DNA of 7,259 bases from Rhizobium sp. Q54 (GCA_945901195.1 CAMDKB010000240.1:1-7259), one strand, 5' to 3'; positions 1-6,615 are shown, counted from the first letter of the stretch. The notes: generated by a model from the sequence alone, not told the origin. Program-made: numbers and translations.

Positions 1-117
1 CTGCCCCTCTTTTTTTGCCCGTTCGATCAGGCCGGGGTCAATGTCCTGGGCCACGGCCGGCGAAATCGCGAGCCCGACAGCAACAGCCAGTGTAGATAGA
101 TTCAATGCGTGCGGCAT
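1..117 (-). CDS. Secreted protein, N-terminal fragment; probable ABC-transporter solute-binding protein (runs off left edge)
   Basis: Reading leftwards from the ATG at 115-117 gives 39 codons, open to the window edge. Residues 1-23 form a classic Sec signal peptide: a short polar start (MPHALNLS), a hydrophobic core (LAVAVGLAIS) and an AVA-Q cleavage site at about residue 23/24. The mature part begins QDIDPGLIERAKKEGQ. An 'L-x-x-x-A-K-K-E-G' stretch right after the signal peptide is typical of periplasmic iron/polyamine-type (family 1) solute-binding proteins, where it usually precedes a 'xxVYTS' strand, which would lie outside the window. A strong Shine-Dalgarno sequence at 120-127 supports this start. 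It lies downstream of the molybdenum hydroxylase genes on the same strand and could supply their substrate. The family call rests on few residues; another periplasmic protein is possible. That it is a secreted protein is much surer. Confidence 0.6.
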   Translation of the reverse strand, partial: MPHALNLSTLAVAVGLAISPAVAQDIDPGLIERAKKEGQ

Positions 118-119
118 GC

Positions 120-127
120 TCACCTCC
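120..127 (-). promoter_or_regulatory. Strong ribosome binding site of the left-edge secreted protein
   Basis: On the minus strand this reads GGAGGTGA, a full match to the anti-Shine-Dalgarno end of 16S rRNA. The GGAGG core (123-127) sits 5 nt before the ATG at 117. It fixes the start of the fragment and implies efficient translation. Confidence 0.75.
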
Positions 128-155
128 CTCATGTGCAGCATGCCCCAAAAGCAGG

Positions 156-177
156 CATCCTCCCGTTGGTGAGGATG
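156..177 (-). other. Small inverted repeat between the FAD-subunit gene and the secreted-protein gene
   Basis: CATCCTC (156-162) and GAGGATG (171-177) are perfect 7-base inverted arms around an 8-base loop. The repeat lies in the 110-base gap (118-227) after the FAD-subunit stop and before the signal-peptide gene. On the minus strand no T-run follows directly (the next bases are CCTGCTTTTGGGG), so it is not a canonical intrinsic terminator. It may be a weak terminator, an attenuating or RNA-processing hairpin, or a coincidence. Confidence 0.35.
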
Positions 178-227
178 ATAGGATTTGCGATGCAGGGAGT
201 CGATAGAGCCCGCGACTACTTCTGGCT

Positions 228-1019
228 TCAGGCCGCAGCGACCGCGCGCCTTGCCATCACACCCGTCACATGGGCGCGGTATTCGGCGCTGAAGTGAATG
301 TCGCTCAGCAGGCCATCGGCCTTGAGATTTACATTCTCGATTGCCTTGGCTGAAAAATCCTTCGAAAGCGCGGCTTCAAAATCTTTTGCGCGGAAGGCAT
401 AGGGGCCAGAGCCGGTCACACCGACGCGAACGCCATCACTAAATTTTGCGACCATGACACCCACAACTGCATAGCCGGACGCAGGATGGCGGAATTTCTG
501 GTACGCCGCCTTCTGCGGAATGGGGAAACGCAGTTCGGTGACGATTTCGTCGCTCTCCAACGCTGTTTCGAACAGGCCGGTAAAGAAATCATCGGCCTTG
601 ATCTGGCGCTTGTTGGTGACGATGGTTGCGCCCAGACCCATGCAGCCGCCGGGATAATCAGCAGCCGGGTCGGCGTTGGCAATCGAGCCACCGATGGTGC
701 CACGATAACGGACGGCGGGATCGCCAATCTGGCCGGCCAGCGAGGCGAGCGCGGGAATGGCGGATTTCACCACATCGGATTGAGCGACGTCGAAATGCCG
801 TGTCATGGCGCCAATGACGATGGTGTCGCCTTCCTTCTTGATGCCCTTGAGCGCTGCAATCGAGCCGATGTCGATGAGATCGGACGGGCTGGCAAGGCGC
901 TGTTTCAATGTCGGCAACAGGGTCATGCCGCCGGCCATCAGCTTGCCGTCTTCCTTGGCCTTCAGCAGCGCCGCTGCGGCGTTCACATCGGAGGCAACGT
1001 GATATTCGAAATTACGCAT
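228..1019 (-). CDS. Molybdenum hydroxylase FAD-binding (medium) subunit, CoxM/CutM-type
   Basis: This 263-residue protein is the flavin subunit of a heterotrimeric molybdenum hydroxylase (xanthine dehydrogenase/CO dehydrogenase family). It passes electrons from the [2Fe-2S] subunit to FAD and on to an acceptor, in the cytoplasm. Two FAD-binding signatures are visible: AGGMTLLP at residues 29-36 (AGGT/M-x-L-x-P) and RGTIGGSIANADPAADYP at 106-123 (T-I-G-G-S plus N-x-D-P-x-x-D). The C-terminal half (about 140-263) fits the CO dehydrogenase flavoprotein C-terminal domain (DDFFTGLFET, then PASGYAVVGV, ending SAEYRAHVTGVMARR). The length is normal for subunit M. The ATG overlaps the end of the [2Fe-2S] gene (shared bases ATGCGTAA, 1012-1019), and AAGGA at 1028-1032 lies 8 nt upstream, so the two are probably translationally coupled. 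The substrate cannot be deduced from this subunit. Confidence 0.93.
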   Translation of the reverse strand: MRNFEYHVASDVNAAAALLKAKEDGKLMAGGMTLLPTLKQRLASPSDLIDIGSIAALKGIKKEGDTIVIGAMTRHFDVAQSDVVKSAIPALASLAGQIGDPAVRYRGTIGGSIANADPAADYPGGCMGLGATIVTNKRQIKADDFFTGLFETALESDEIVTELRFPIPQKAAYQKFRHPASGYAVVGVMVAKFSDGVRVGVTGSGPYAFRAKDFEAALSKDFSAKAIENVNLKADGLLSDIHFSAEYRAHVTGVMARRAVAAA

Positions 1020-1497
1020 GATGATGATCCTTCACGGCAGCGGGGTTCACCACGGAGAGAATGGCCTGAACGATGCCCTGATAGCCGGTGCAGCGACAGA
1101 TATTGCCTTCCAGCTCCTGACGCACGGTCTTTTCGTCGGCGCCCGGCAGACGGCGGGCGATATCGACGCCCATCATCACCATGCCCGGAGTGCAAAAACC
1201 GCATTGCAGGCCGTGATGCTCGCGGAAAGCAGCCTGCATGGGGTGCAGCGTGCCGTCTGGCTGGGCGAGGCCCTCGATCGTCAGAACGTCCTTGCCGTTG
1301 CATTGCGCGGCGAGGATGGTGCAGGACTTTACGGCTTCGCCATTCAGATGAATGACGCAGCAGCCGCATTGCGTGGTGTCGCAGCCAACATGGGTGCCTG
1401 TGAGGCGAAGCTGTTCGCGGATCAGCTCCACAAGAAGCGTGCGGGGTTCGACAGTCGCCGTGACCGGCTTGCCGTTGACGGTAAGTTTGACTTCCAT
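1012..1497 (-). CDS. Molybdenum hydroxylase [2Fe-2S] (small) subunit, CoxS/CutS-type
   Basis: This 161-residue protein is the iron-sulfur subunit that carries electrons from the molybdenum centre to FAD. All eight cluster cysteines are present. The plant-type ferredoxin domain has C39-x4-C44-x2-C47-x11-C59; the helical domain has C99-x2-C102-x31-C134-x-C136, within GLQCGFCTPGM and NICRCTGYQ. The frame stays open upstream to an ATG at 1695, but those 66 residues show no family similarity. MEVKLTVNGK at 1497 is the usual family beginning and gives the usual length of about 160 residues. A GGGGAG-type ribosome site lies at 1510-1515, rather far (12 nt) from the ATG. The C-terminus ends in three histidines, encoded by CAT repeats that lead straight into the overlapping ATG of the FAD-subunit gene. 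It is the first gene of the minus-strand unit and is divergent from the SDR gene. Confidence 0.95.
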   Translation of the reverse strand: MEVKLTVNGKPVTATVEPRTLLVELIREQLRLTGTHVGCDTTQCGCCVIHLNGEAVKSCTILAAQCNGKDVLTIEGLAQPDGTLHPMQAAFREHHGLQCGFCTPGMVMMGVDIARRLPGADEKTVRQELEGNICRCTGYQGIVQAILSVVNPAAVKDHHHA

Positions 1498-1577
1498 GGG
1501 CTGTTTATTCTCCCCAAAATCCAGTTTTGATGGCGGACGCCGGTTCTGCCCGGCATTCTCCTGCCCATTCGTCTTCT

Positions 1578-1606
1578 CTATAGGCGGGACGGGGTGGAAT
1601 GCGCAA
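1578..1606 (-). promoter_or_regulatory. Candidate sigma-70-type promoter for the molybdenum hydroxylase S-M genes
   Basis: On the minus strand, TTGCGC (1601-1606) and CTATAG (1578-1583) are separated by 17 nt. CTATAG is close to the CTATAT -10 often seen in alphaproteobacteria; the -35 keeps only the TTG. Transcription would start near 1571, leaving an untranslated leader of about 75 nt before the ATG at 1497. It lies in the 212-base divergent region 1498-1709. It was found by eye only and would be easy to match by chance. Confidence 0.3.
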
Positions 1607-1639
1607 GACTCCCAATCTGAAATAGAGCCCCTTTCCCGA

Positions 1640-1666
1640 TTGAACAGCGCCCGGCCAAAGCATAAT
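1640..1666 (+). promoter_or_regulatory. Candidate sigma-70-type promoter for the SDR gene
   Basis: TTGAAC (1640-1645) and CATAAT (1661-1666, 5 of 6 bases matching TATAAT) are separated by 15 nt, slightly short. A start of transcription near 1673 would give a leader of about 37 nt before the SDR ATG at 1710 and would exclude the upstream in-frame ATG at 1665. Evidence is by eye only. Confidence 0.3.
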
Positions 1667-1700
1667 GTCGCGGGGATCAAAACCTGTAACAACAAGTATT

Positions 1701-1705
1701 GGAGG
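1701..1705 (+). promoter_or_regulatory. Ribosome binding site that decides the SDR start
   Basis: GGAGG lies 4 nt before the ATG at 1710. The in-frame ATG at 1665 has no comparable site, so translation should start at 1710. Confidence 0.7.
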
Positions 1706-1709
1706 AAAC

Positions 1710-2483
1710 ATGTCTGGACCGGAACGTAGCGGACGGCTTGAAGACAAGGTGATCATCGTGACTGGCGGCGCGCGCGGGATTGGCGCGGCGTTTTCCGAGC
1801 GGTTGTGCTCAGAGGGCGCAAAAGTCGTTATCGCTGACGTTCTTGACGGGACTGGCACGGCACATCGGATTTCCAATTCCGGCAAGGCCAATTTCATGAA
1901 GGCCGATGTCACCGATGCCCAATCGGTGCAGGATCTGGTCGACGATACCTTGAACCGTCACGGCAAGATCGATGGCCTCATCAACAATGCCGCCCTGTTC
2001 GCCAATCTCAAGACGCGGCCATTCTGGGAAATCGAAGAAGAGGAATGGGACAAGGTGATGGCCGTGAACGTGCGCGGCCCCTTCCTGATATCCAAGGCGA
2101 TTGCACCGCACATGATCAAGCAAAAGAGCGGCAAGATCGTCAATATTGCGTCCGGGACAGTGTTCAAAGGGCAGATGGGCATCACCCACTACGTCTCTTC
2201 AAAAGGCGCAATCGTTGCCTTTACGCGCTGCATTGCCCGCGAGCTCGGGGAATTTGGCATCAACGTGAACGCCATCGCGCCGGGTCTCACGATGAGTGAA
2301 GGGGTCGTCGCTGCCGGCTTCCTCACCGGGCGCGGCGCGGAAGCGACCATGAACACGCGCGCCTTCAAGCGTGAACAGGCGCCTTCCGATCTGGTCGGGA
2401 CCATGGCCTTCCTCTGCTCGTCTGACAGCGATTTCATGACGGGACAGACGCTGGTGTGCGATGGCGGCAGTGTCATGCGGTAA
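1710..2483 (+). CDS. Short-chain dehydrogenase/reductase (classical SDR, probably NAD-dependent)
   Basis: This 257-residue single-domain Rossmann enzyme is of normal length for classical SDRs. The cofactor motif TGGARGIG is at residues 18-25. Asp43 at the end of the second strand (IADV) favours NAD(H) over NADP(H). D66-V67 contacts the adenine ring, and INNAA (91-95) is the NNAG-type motif. The full catalytic tetrad is visible: Asn120, Ser148, Tyr161 and Lys165 (Y-V-S-S-K). PGLT (191-194) follows, and the C-terminal MTGQTLVCDGG (about 243-253) is the usual end. It is cytosolic and interconverts an alcohol and a carbonyl compound. The substrate is not identifiable; context suggests an intermediate of aromatic or heterocycle breakdown. 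The start at 1710 is chosen for its GGAGG site and because residues encoded from 1665 to 1709 are not part of the fold. The gene heads the plus-strand block and is divergent from the molybdenum hydroxylase genes. Confidence 0.93.
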   Translation: MSGPERSGRLEDKVIIVTGGARGIGAAFSERLCSEGAKVVIADVLDGTGTAHRISNSGKANFMKADVTDAQSVQDLVDDTLNRHGKIDGLINNAALFANLKTRPFWEIEEEEWDKVMAVNVRGPFLISKAIAPHMIKQKSGKIVNIASGTVFKGQMGITHYVSSKGAIVAFTRCIARELGEFGINVNAIAPGLTMSEGVVAAGFLTGRGAEATMNTRAFKREQAPSDLVGTMAFLCSSDSDFMTGQTLVCDGGSVMR

Positions 2484-2499
2484 GTGCAGGGGCGTGAGC

Positions 2500-2525
2500 G
2501 CGTTGTATCGCAGATACATAAACGC
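2500..2525. other. Bulged hairpin just downstream of the SDR gene
   Basis: TGTATC (2504-2509) and GATACA (2513-2518) form a perfect 6-base inverted repeat around GCA. GCGTT (2500-2504) can also pair with AACGC (2521-2525) if the bases ATA bulge out, extending the stem. It begins 17 bases after the SDR stop. There is no T-run, so it could be an mRNA 3'-end hairpin or a palindromic operator rather than an intrinsic terminator. Confidence 0.35.
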
Positions 2526-2535
2526 CGCGCCTCAT

Positions 2536-2553
2536 TCTTCCTGTAACGGAAGA
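2536..2553. other. Second small hairpin upstream of the glycosyltransferase gene
   Basis: TCTTCC (2536-2541) and GGAAGA (2548-2553) are perfect 6-base inverted arms with a 6-base loop (TGTAAC). With the hairpin at 2500-2525 it fills much of the 99-base gap between the SDR and glycosyltransferase genes, suggesting that the two are not simply co-translated. The arms are short enough to arise by chance. Confidence 0.25.
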
Positions 2554-2582
2554 CATTTCCACGTTCGGACCAGGCCGATAAG

Positions 2583-4859
2583 ATGATACCCAAAATAATC
2601 CATCATCTGTCAAAGACAGACTTTTTGTCGCCCCGGCAGATGATGGTTTGTGAAAGCTGGCAGCGGCACAACCGGGCTTTCGAATTCCGGTTGTGGACGG
2701 ATCAACTGCTGGACGATCTGATCGATTCATCCTTTCCCCGATGGAAATCGATTTACACAAATTATGCCTTTTCGATCTGTCGTGTCGATCTGGCCCGTTA
2801 TCTCATTATGTACCGGTTCGGCGGTGTCTATTCGGATCTCGACTATGAATGCCTGAAGCCTGCCGATGAACTGCTTGCCGGACGGCAATTGATTGCGGGA
2901 CTTGAGCCGAATTCACACCTTGAAAAGGTTGGCCTCTTCGAGAAGGCTAGTCTTCAACGTATCGTCTGCAACGCATTCATAGCATCAGAGCGGTTGCATC
3001 CGTTCTGGTCGCATTTGTTTGAAATGTTGCGGATGACCTGCAATGCGGACGATGTTCTGGACGCAACCGGACCATTTGTATTTACGCGCGCTTTTGATTC
3101 CTACACAGCGCAAGATGTGACAATCCTGAGGCCGGAATTTTTGTATCCATTGAGCAAATTCGATTGCTGGGAAGGGCGAAATCTGGATCTGCAATATTTT
3201 GCCGAGCAGACGTCTGGCGCATTTGGCTGTCATTATTGGGAAGGCAGCTGGTTCAAGCCTGAAATTACCGACGAAAGCTCGTTGCTGAAGAACATATCGA
3301 CCAAGGTTGCGGGCACAGCGAGAGTGCAGGCGCGAGTAACTTCTGCCGTTGGAAATGCAACACCGCCGCTTGTTTCATGCCTGATGATCTGGGATGGCGA
3401 TAAAGATAGCGCCAAACGCTCAGTCGCGGATTTCAAGAGTCAGACGTACCCGAACAAGGAATTGGTGATTGTTGCGAGCGCGGTTGCGGATATGGACTGG
3501 CTCAAGCGGCAGATATCCGCGGATAATGTTTGTTCAACTCTGGTGCAGCGGGGTGATCTGAGGCAAACAGGCGATCTGATCAATCTCGCGCGGGAAAAGG
3601 CCAAAGGCGAATACGTTTGCCTTTGGATCTCCGGGAGCTATTCCGATCCCCTGCGGCTTCAGATTCAACTCAGCACTATAGCCGTGACCGACTCTGACGC
3701 TGCATTGCTGGAGCGGCAGTTGGTATGGCGGCCGGCGCAAGACGATTTTCATATTTCGGGACGGGGACATTGGAACAACACATTGGTCTGGTACAGGGAT
3801 GCGCTGCCGCAATTTCCTTCTTCCTACCATTCAGCGGACGATACATTCATACAGCACCTGCTTGAGGTGTGCACGGTTGCATTGATCGATTTGCCACGCA
3901 TTTATCTTGAGGTCATCGATTCAGTTTCTCCGGGCGAGCAGGCTCTGGGCGAGGGCGGTTTCCGTTTTTCTGGAGAGAACTACAGCAAAATCCTGTTCGA
4001 GGCTGACAAGCGGCTGAAATTTTTGGACACTCATAACAAAGGTTGCGAGCCGCCGGTTCAATCGCAGACGACAACTGAGGTAAGCGGGAGCCTGCCCAAA
4101 GTTATTGTGCTGACGCCGATGAAGAATTGCAAAACTTATGTCGCGACCTATTTTCAGCTTCTCGACGGCCTTGATTACCCCGCCAGTTTGCTGAACCTCG
4201 CGTTTCTTGAAGGCGATAGCACCGACGGGACTTTTGAAGAGGTGACGCGTTTGCTGCCGGCGCATCGGGCGCGGTTCAACAGGGTTTTCGCGGGTCAAAA
4301 TAACGAGAACTTTCATTTTACTCATCCAAGATGGGCAAATGACATCCAGAATGAAAGACGATCTGTTATTGCTCGCGCGCGAAATCAATTGATGATGCAA
4401 GCCGTCCGTGACGAGGACTGGGTTCTCTGGCTGGATGCCGATCTTGTGGACTATCCCGCTGATCTGTTGAAAGCGATGCTGGGTGTGCGCAAACCGATCG
4501 TCGTTCCTCATTGCGTGCTGCCGGATGGCCGTACTTTCGACCTGAATACTTTTCGCTTTGATCCTGACAGACTGGCCGCGGAGAACAGCGAATATTTGAT
4601 TGATGGTTATTACCGGCCGCCCAAAGGTGCAGGGCGGCGCTATCTCGACAGCTTCATCAAGGAGCCCCTGGCCAGACTGGATTCTGTTGGCGGGACTGGC
4701 CTGCTGGTGCAAGCTGACCTGCACAGGAATGGCTTGAATTTTCCGCCAGAAAATTACAGGGGCTATAATGAAACTGAAGGCCTAGCGATGATGGCCGCCG
4801 ATATGGGCATCGAGATCTGGGGTCTGCCCCAGTTAAAAATTGTGCACGCGATGCGATGA
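2583..4859 (+). CDS. Multidomain glycosyltransferase: GT32-like, degenerate GT2-like, and GT62/Anp1-like domains
   Basis: This is a 758-residue cytosolic-looking protein with no signal peptide or membrane segment. Residues 1 to about 225 resemble GT32 'glycosyltransferase sugar-binding region with DXD' proteins: the start IPKIIHHL, then CRVDLARYLIMYRFGGVYSD, with DXD at D85-L-D87. Residues about 262-480 align by eye with GT2-type transferases (VSCLMIW, QTYPNKELVIV, NLAREKAKGEYVCLW, then P-L-R-L-Q-x-Q), but the expected D-D-D-D after the Trp reads I-S-G-S (349-352), so this domain is probably not catalytic. Residues about 504-758 resemble the Anp1 (GT62) mannosyltransferase family: EGDSTDGT (543-550), ARARNQL (597-603), WLDAD (616-620, the DXD), SVGGTGLLV (701-709) and ETEGLAMMAADMG (730-742). 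It should transfer sugars from nucleotide donors to a glycan or surface acceptor, which is unknown. The ATG matches the family start but lacks a clear Shine-Dalgarno sequence. The gene does not fit the surrounding catabolic genes. Confidence 0.88.
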   Translation: MIPKIIHHLSKTDFLSPRQMMVCESWQRHNRAFEFRLWTDQLLDDLIDSSFPRWKSIYTNYAFSICRVDLARYLIMYRFGGVYSDLDYECLKPADELLAGRQLIAGLEPNSHLEKVGLFEKASLQRIVCNAFIASERLHPFWSHLFEMLRMTCNADDVLDATGPFVFTRAFDSYTAQDVTILRPEFLYPLSKFDCWEGRNLDLQYFAEQTSGAFGCHYWEGSWFKPEITDESSLLKNISTKVAGTARVQARVTSAVGNATPPLVSCLMIWDGDKDSAKRSVADFKSQTYPNKELVIVASAVADMDWLKRQISADNVCSTLVQRGDLRQTGDLINLAREKAKGEYVCLWISGSYSDPLRLQIQLSTIAVTDSDAALLERQLVWRPAQDDFHISGRGHWNNTLVWYRDALPQFPSSYHSADDTFIQHLLEVCTVALIDLPRIYLEVIDSVSPGEQALGEGGFRFSGENYSKILFEADKRLKFLDTHNKGCEPPVQSQTTTEVSGSLPKVIVLTPMKNCKTYVATYFQLLDGLDYPASLLNLAFLEGDSTDGTFEEVTRLLPAHRARFNRVFAGQNNENFHFTHPRWANDIQNERRSVIARARNQLMMQAVRDEDWVLWLDADLVDYPADLLKAMLGVRKPIVVPHCVLPDGRTFDLNTFRFDPDRLAAENSEYLIDGYYRPPKGAGRRYLDSFIKEPLARLDSVGGTGLLVQADLHRNGLNFPPENYRGYNETEGLAMMAADMGIEIWGLPQLKIVHAMR

Positions 4860-4984
4860 TGCGGTGGAGCTTTTATGTCAAGAATGGGCATTGAAAGTTG
4901 AGTGGATAAACTGCAAACTGGATAGCAATGCGAAGCACACGGCCTGGCAAATTATTCCGAGCGGATAGAGCGATCAGAGCGCAC

Positions 4985-4990
4985 GAGGAG
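4985..4990 (+). promoter_or_regulatory. Ribosome binding site of the HpaB-like hydroxylase
   Basis: GAGGAG lies 7 nt before the ATG at 4998, the best spacing in the window. The 138-base gap 4860-4997 before the hydroxylase otherwise shows no convincing promoter or terminator to the eye, so whether the gene is read with the glycosyltransferase is unclear. Confidence 0.65.
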
Positions 4991-4997
4991 AATTTAT

Positions 4998-6605
4998 ATG
5001 AATGAACTTTCAGACGCCGAACTTGCCGCCCGAGCGGCTTTCAACAAGTTGCCGGCAAGCACCGGACAGGGCGCGCATTCAAAGCCGCAAACCGGGGATG
5101 AATATCTGGCTTCGCTGCGCGATGGACGCTGTGTTTATATTTATGGTGAGAAGGTCGCCGATGTCACGACGCATCCGGCTTTCCGTAATACCGCGCGCAT
5201 GGTGGCGCGTCTGTATGACGCCATGCATGATCTTGAAAAGTCGAAAAAGATCATGGTGCCGACAGACACCGGCTCAGGCGGCATGACGCATGCCTTTTTC
5301 AAGGCGCCCAAGTCGATGGAGGATTTGCTGGCGAGTCGCGATGCGATCGCCGAATGGGCTAAAATTTCCTACGGCTGGATGGGCCGTGCGCCCGACTACA
5401 AGGCGGCGTTTCTGGCGACACTGGGCGCGAATTCTGCATTTTATGCGCCCTACGAATCCAATGCAAAGCGCTGGTATAAATATGCGCAGGAGCGCGTTCC
5501 TTTTGTAAATCACGCCATCATCCACCCGCCGGTGGATCGCGACAAGCCCGCCAATGAAGTGTCGGATGTGTGTTGCCACGTGGAGCGCGAGACCGACGAG
5601 GGCATCATCGTATCGGGCGCGAAAGTTGTCGCCACGGGCTCGGTGCTGACCAATTACACCTTTGTTGCGCATCACGGCCTGCTGCCCGTGCAGGACAAGA
5701 AATTCGCGACCGTGTTCATGGTGCCGACCAATGCGCCCGGCGTAAAATTCATCTGCCGCACATCCTATGAGATGACATCCACCGCGATGGGCTCGCCTTT
5801 CGATTATCCATTGTCGAGCCGCGTCGATGAAAACGACGCGGTCTTCATCATGGACAAGGTGCTCATCCCCTGGGAGAACGTGTTTGTTTATGGCGATGTG
5901 GAGAAGGCGAACAATTTCTTCCCGCGCACCGGCTTCCTGCCGCGCTTTGTCGTGCATGGCTGCACACGTCTGGCTGTGAAACTCGACTTCATTGCCGGCC
6001 TTTTGCTCAAGGCGGTGGAAGCCTCAGGCACGAAGGATTTTCGTGGCGTGCAAGCGAATGTCGGCGAAGTCATCGCATGGCGCAATCTGTTCTGGGCCTT
6101 GAGTGACGCTATGGTGCGCGATCCCAAACCCTGGATAGGCGAATATGTGCTGCCGAACATGAACCCCGGCAGCGCCTATCACATCATCGCGACGATGGCT
6201 TATACCAAGGTTAAATATATTATCGAGCAGACCGTGGCTTCCGGCCTCATCTATCTCAACTCGCACGCGCGCGACTTCCAGAACGAAGAAATCAGGCCGT
6301 ATCTCGACAAATATCTGCGCGGCTCCAACGGGTACAAGGCGGAAGAACGCGTCAAGCTGATGAAGCTGTTGTGGGATACGCTTGGCACAGAATTTGGCGG
6401 CAGGCATGAACTTTATGAAATCAACTACGGTGGCTCGACGGAAGAAATCCGCCGTTATTGCCTCTTCGGCGCGATGGCCTCGGGCGACGCTGACCGCTTC
6501 AAGGGTTTTGCCGAACAATGCATGAGCGAATACGATCTCAACGGATGGACAGTGCCTGATCTGACCAATCCGGGTGATCTGAGTTATCATCTCATGCGGA
6601 AGTAG
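4998..6605 (+). CDS. FADH2-dependent aromatic hydroxylase, HpaB (4-hydroxyphenylacetate 3-monooxygenase oxygenase component) family
   Basis: This 535-residue protein is the oxygenase of a two-component flavin monooxygenase, built on an acyl-CoA-dehydrogenase-like fold. The family uses FADH2 from a separate reductase (HpaC type) and O2 to hydroxylate phenolic or related rings ortho to a hydroxyl. Visible family signatures include YLASLRDGRCVYIYGEKV (36-53), THPAFRN (58-64), YGWMGRAPDYKAAF (125-138), NHAIIHPPVDR (171-181), SGAKVVATGS (206-215), SPFDYPLSSR (266-275), RGVQANVGEV (349-358) and GRHELYE (468-474). R130, Y134 and H172 have the same spacing (4 and 38) as the active-site Arg113, Tyr117 and His155 that I recall for E. 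coli HpaB, so the enzyme is likely active on a phenol-like substrate. Length is normal (E. coli HpaB is about 520). No reductase gene is in the window. The family also includes chlorophenol and pyrrole-2-carboxylate monooxygenases, so hpaB is not assigned as a name. Confidence 0.92.
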   Translation: MNELSDAELAARAAFNKLPASTGQGAHSKPQTGDEYLASLRDGRCVYIYGEKVADVTTHPAFRNTARMVARLYDAMHDLEKSKKIMVPTDTGSGGMTHAFFKAPKSMEDLLASRDAIAEWAKISYGWMGRAPDYKAAFLATLGANSAFYAPYESNAKRWYKYAQERVPFVNHAIIHPPVDRDKPANEVSDVCCHVERETDEGIIVSGAKVVATGSVLTNYTFVAHHGLLPVQDKKFATVFMVPTNAPGVKFICRTSYEMTSTAMGSPFDYPLSSRVDENDAVFIMDKVLIPWENVFVYGDVEKANNFFPRTGFLPRFVVHGCTRLAVKLDFIAGLLLKAVEASGTKDFRGVQANVGEVIAWRNLFWALSDAMVRDPKPWIGEYVLPNMNPGSAYHIIATMAYTKVKYIIEQTVASGLIYLNSHARDFQNEEIRPYLDKYLRGSNGYKAEERVKLMKLLWDTLGTEFGGRHELYEINYGGSTEEIRRYCLFGAMASGDADRFKGFAEQCMSEYDLNGWTVPDLTNPGDLSYHLMRK

Positions 6606-6615
6606 GGCATCAAGT

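Noticed and set aside
486..1355. 289-codon plus-strand open frame opposite the FAD and [2Fe-2S] genes
   Set aside because: It is an antisense shadow of two clear enzyme genes; its Arg-, Cys- and Gly-rich product shows no recognisable domain.
1498..1695. 66-residue N-terminal extension of the [2Fe-2S] subunit from the ATG at 1695
   Set aside because: The extension has no resemblance to the family, while the start at 1497 gives the normal beginning, normal length and a ribosome site. The extension also covers the divergent promoter region.
1665..1709. 15-residue upstream extension of the SDR
   Set aside because: There is no ribosome site before 1665, the ATG overlaps a candidate -10 element, and the residues lie outside the SDR fold. 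GGAGG at 1701-1705 points to 1710.
3921..4724. 267-codon minus-strand open frame inside the glycosyltransferase
   Set aside because: It is antisense to the conserved GT62-like domain and encodes no recognisable motif; typical of open antisense frames in GC-rich genes.
4875..4901. Tiny 8-codon open frame with a GGAG-like site in the gap before the HpaB-like gene
   Set aside because: It could be a leader peptide, but at 8 codons with no regulatory residue pattern or adjoining attenuator hairpin, chance is more likely.
4891..4926. Possible promoter before the HpaB-like gene (TTGAAA at 4891 or TTGAGT at 4898)
   Set aside because: With 17-base spacing, the matching -10 positions (CAAACT, GATAGC) fit TATAAT at only 3 of 6 bases.
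4945..4960. Possible sigma-54 promoter (TGGCA...)
   Set aside because: The GG is not followed by GC at the required spacing.
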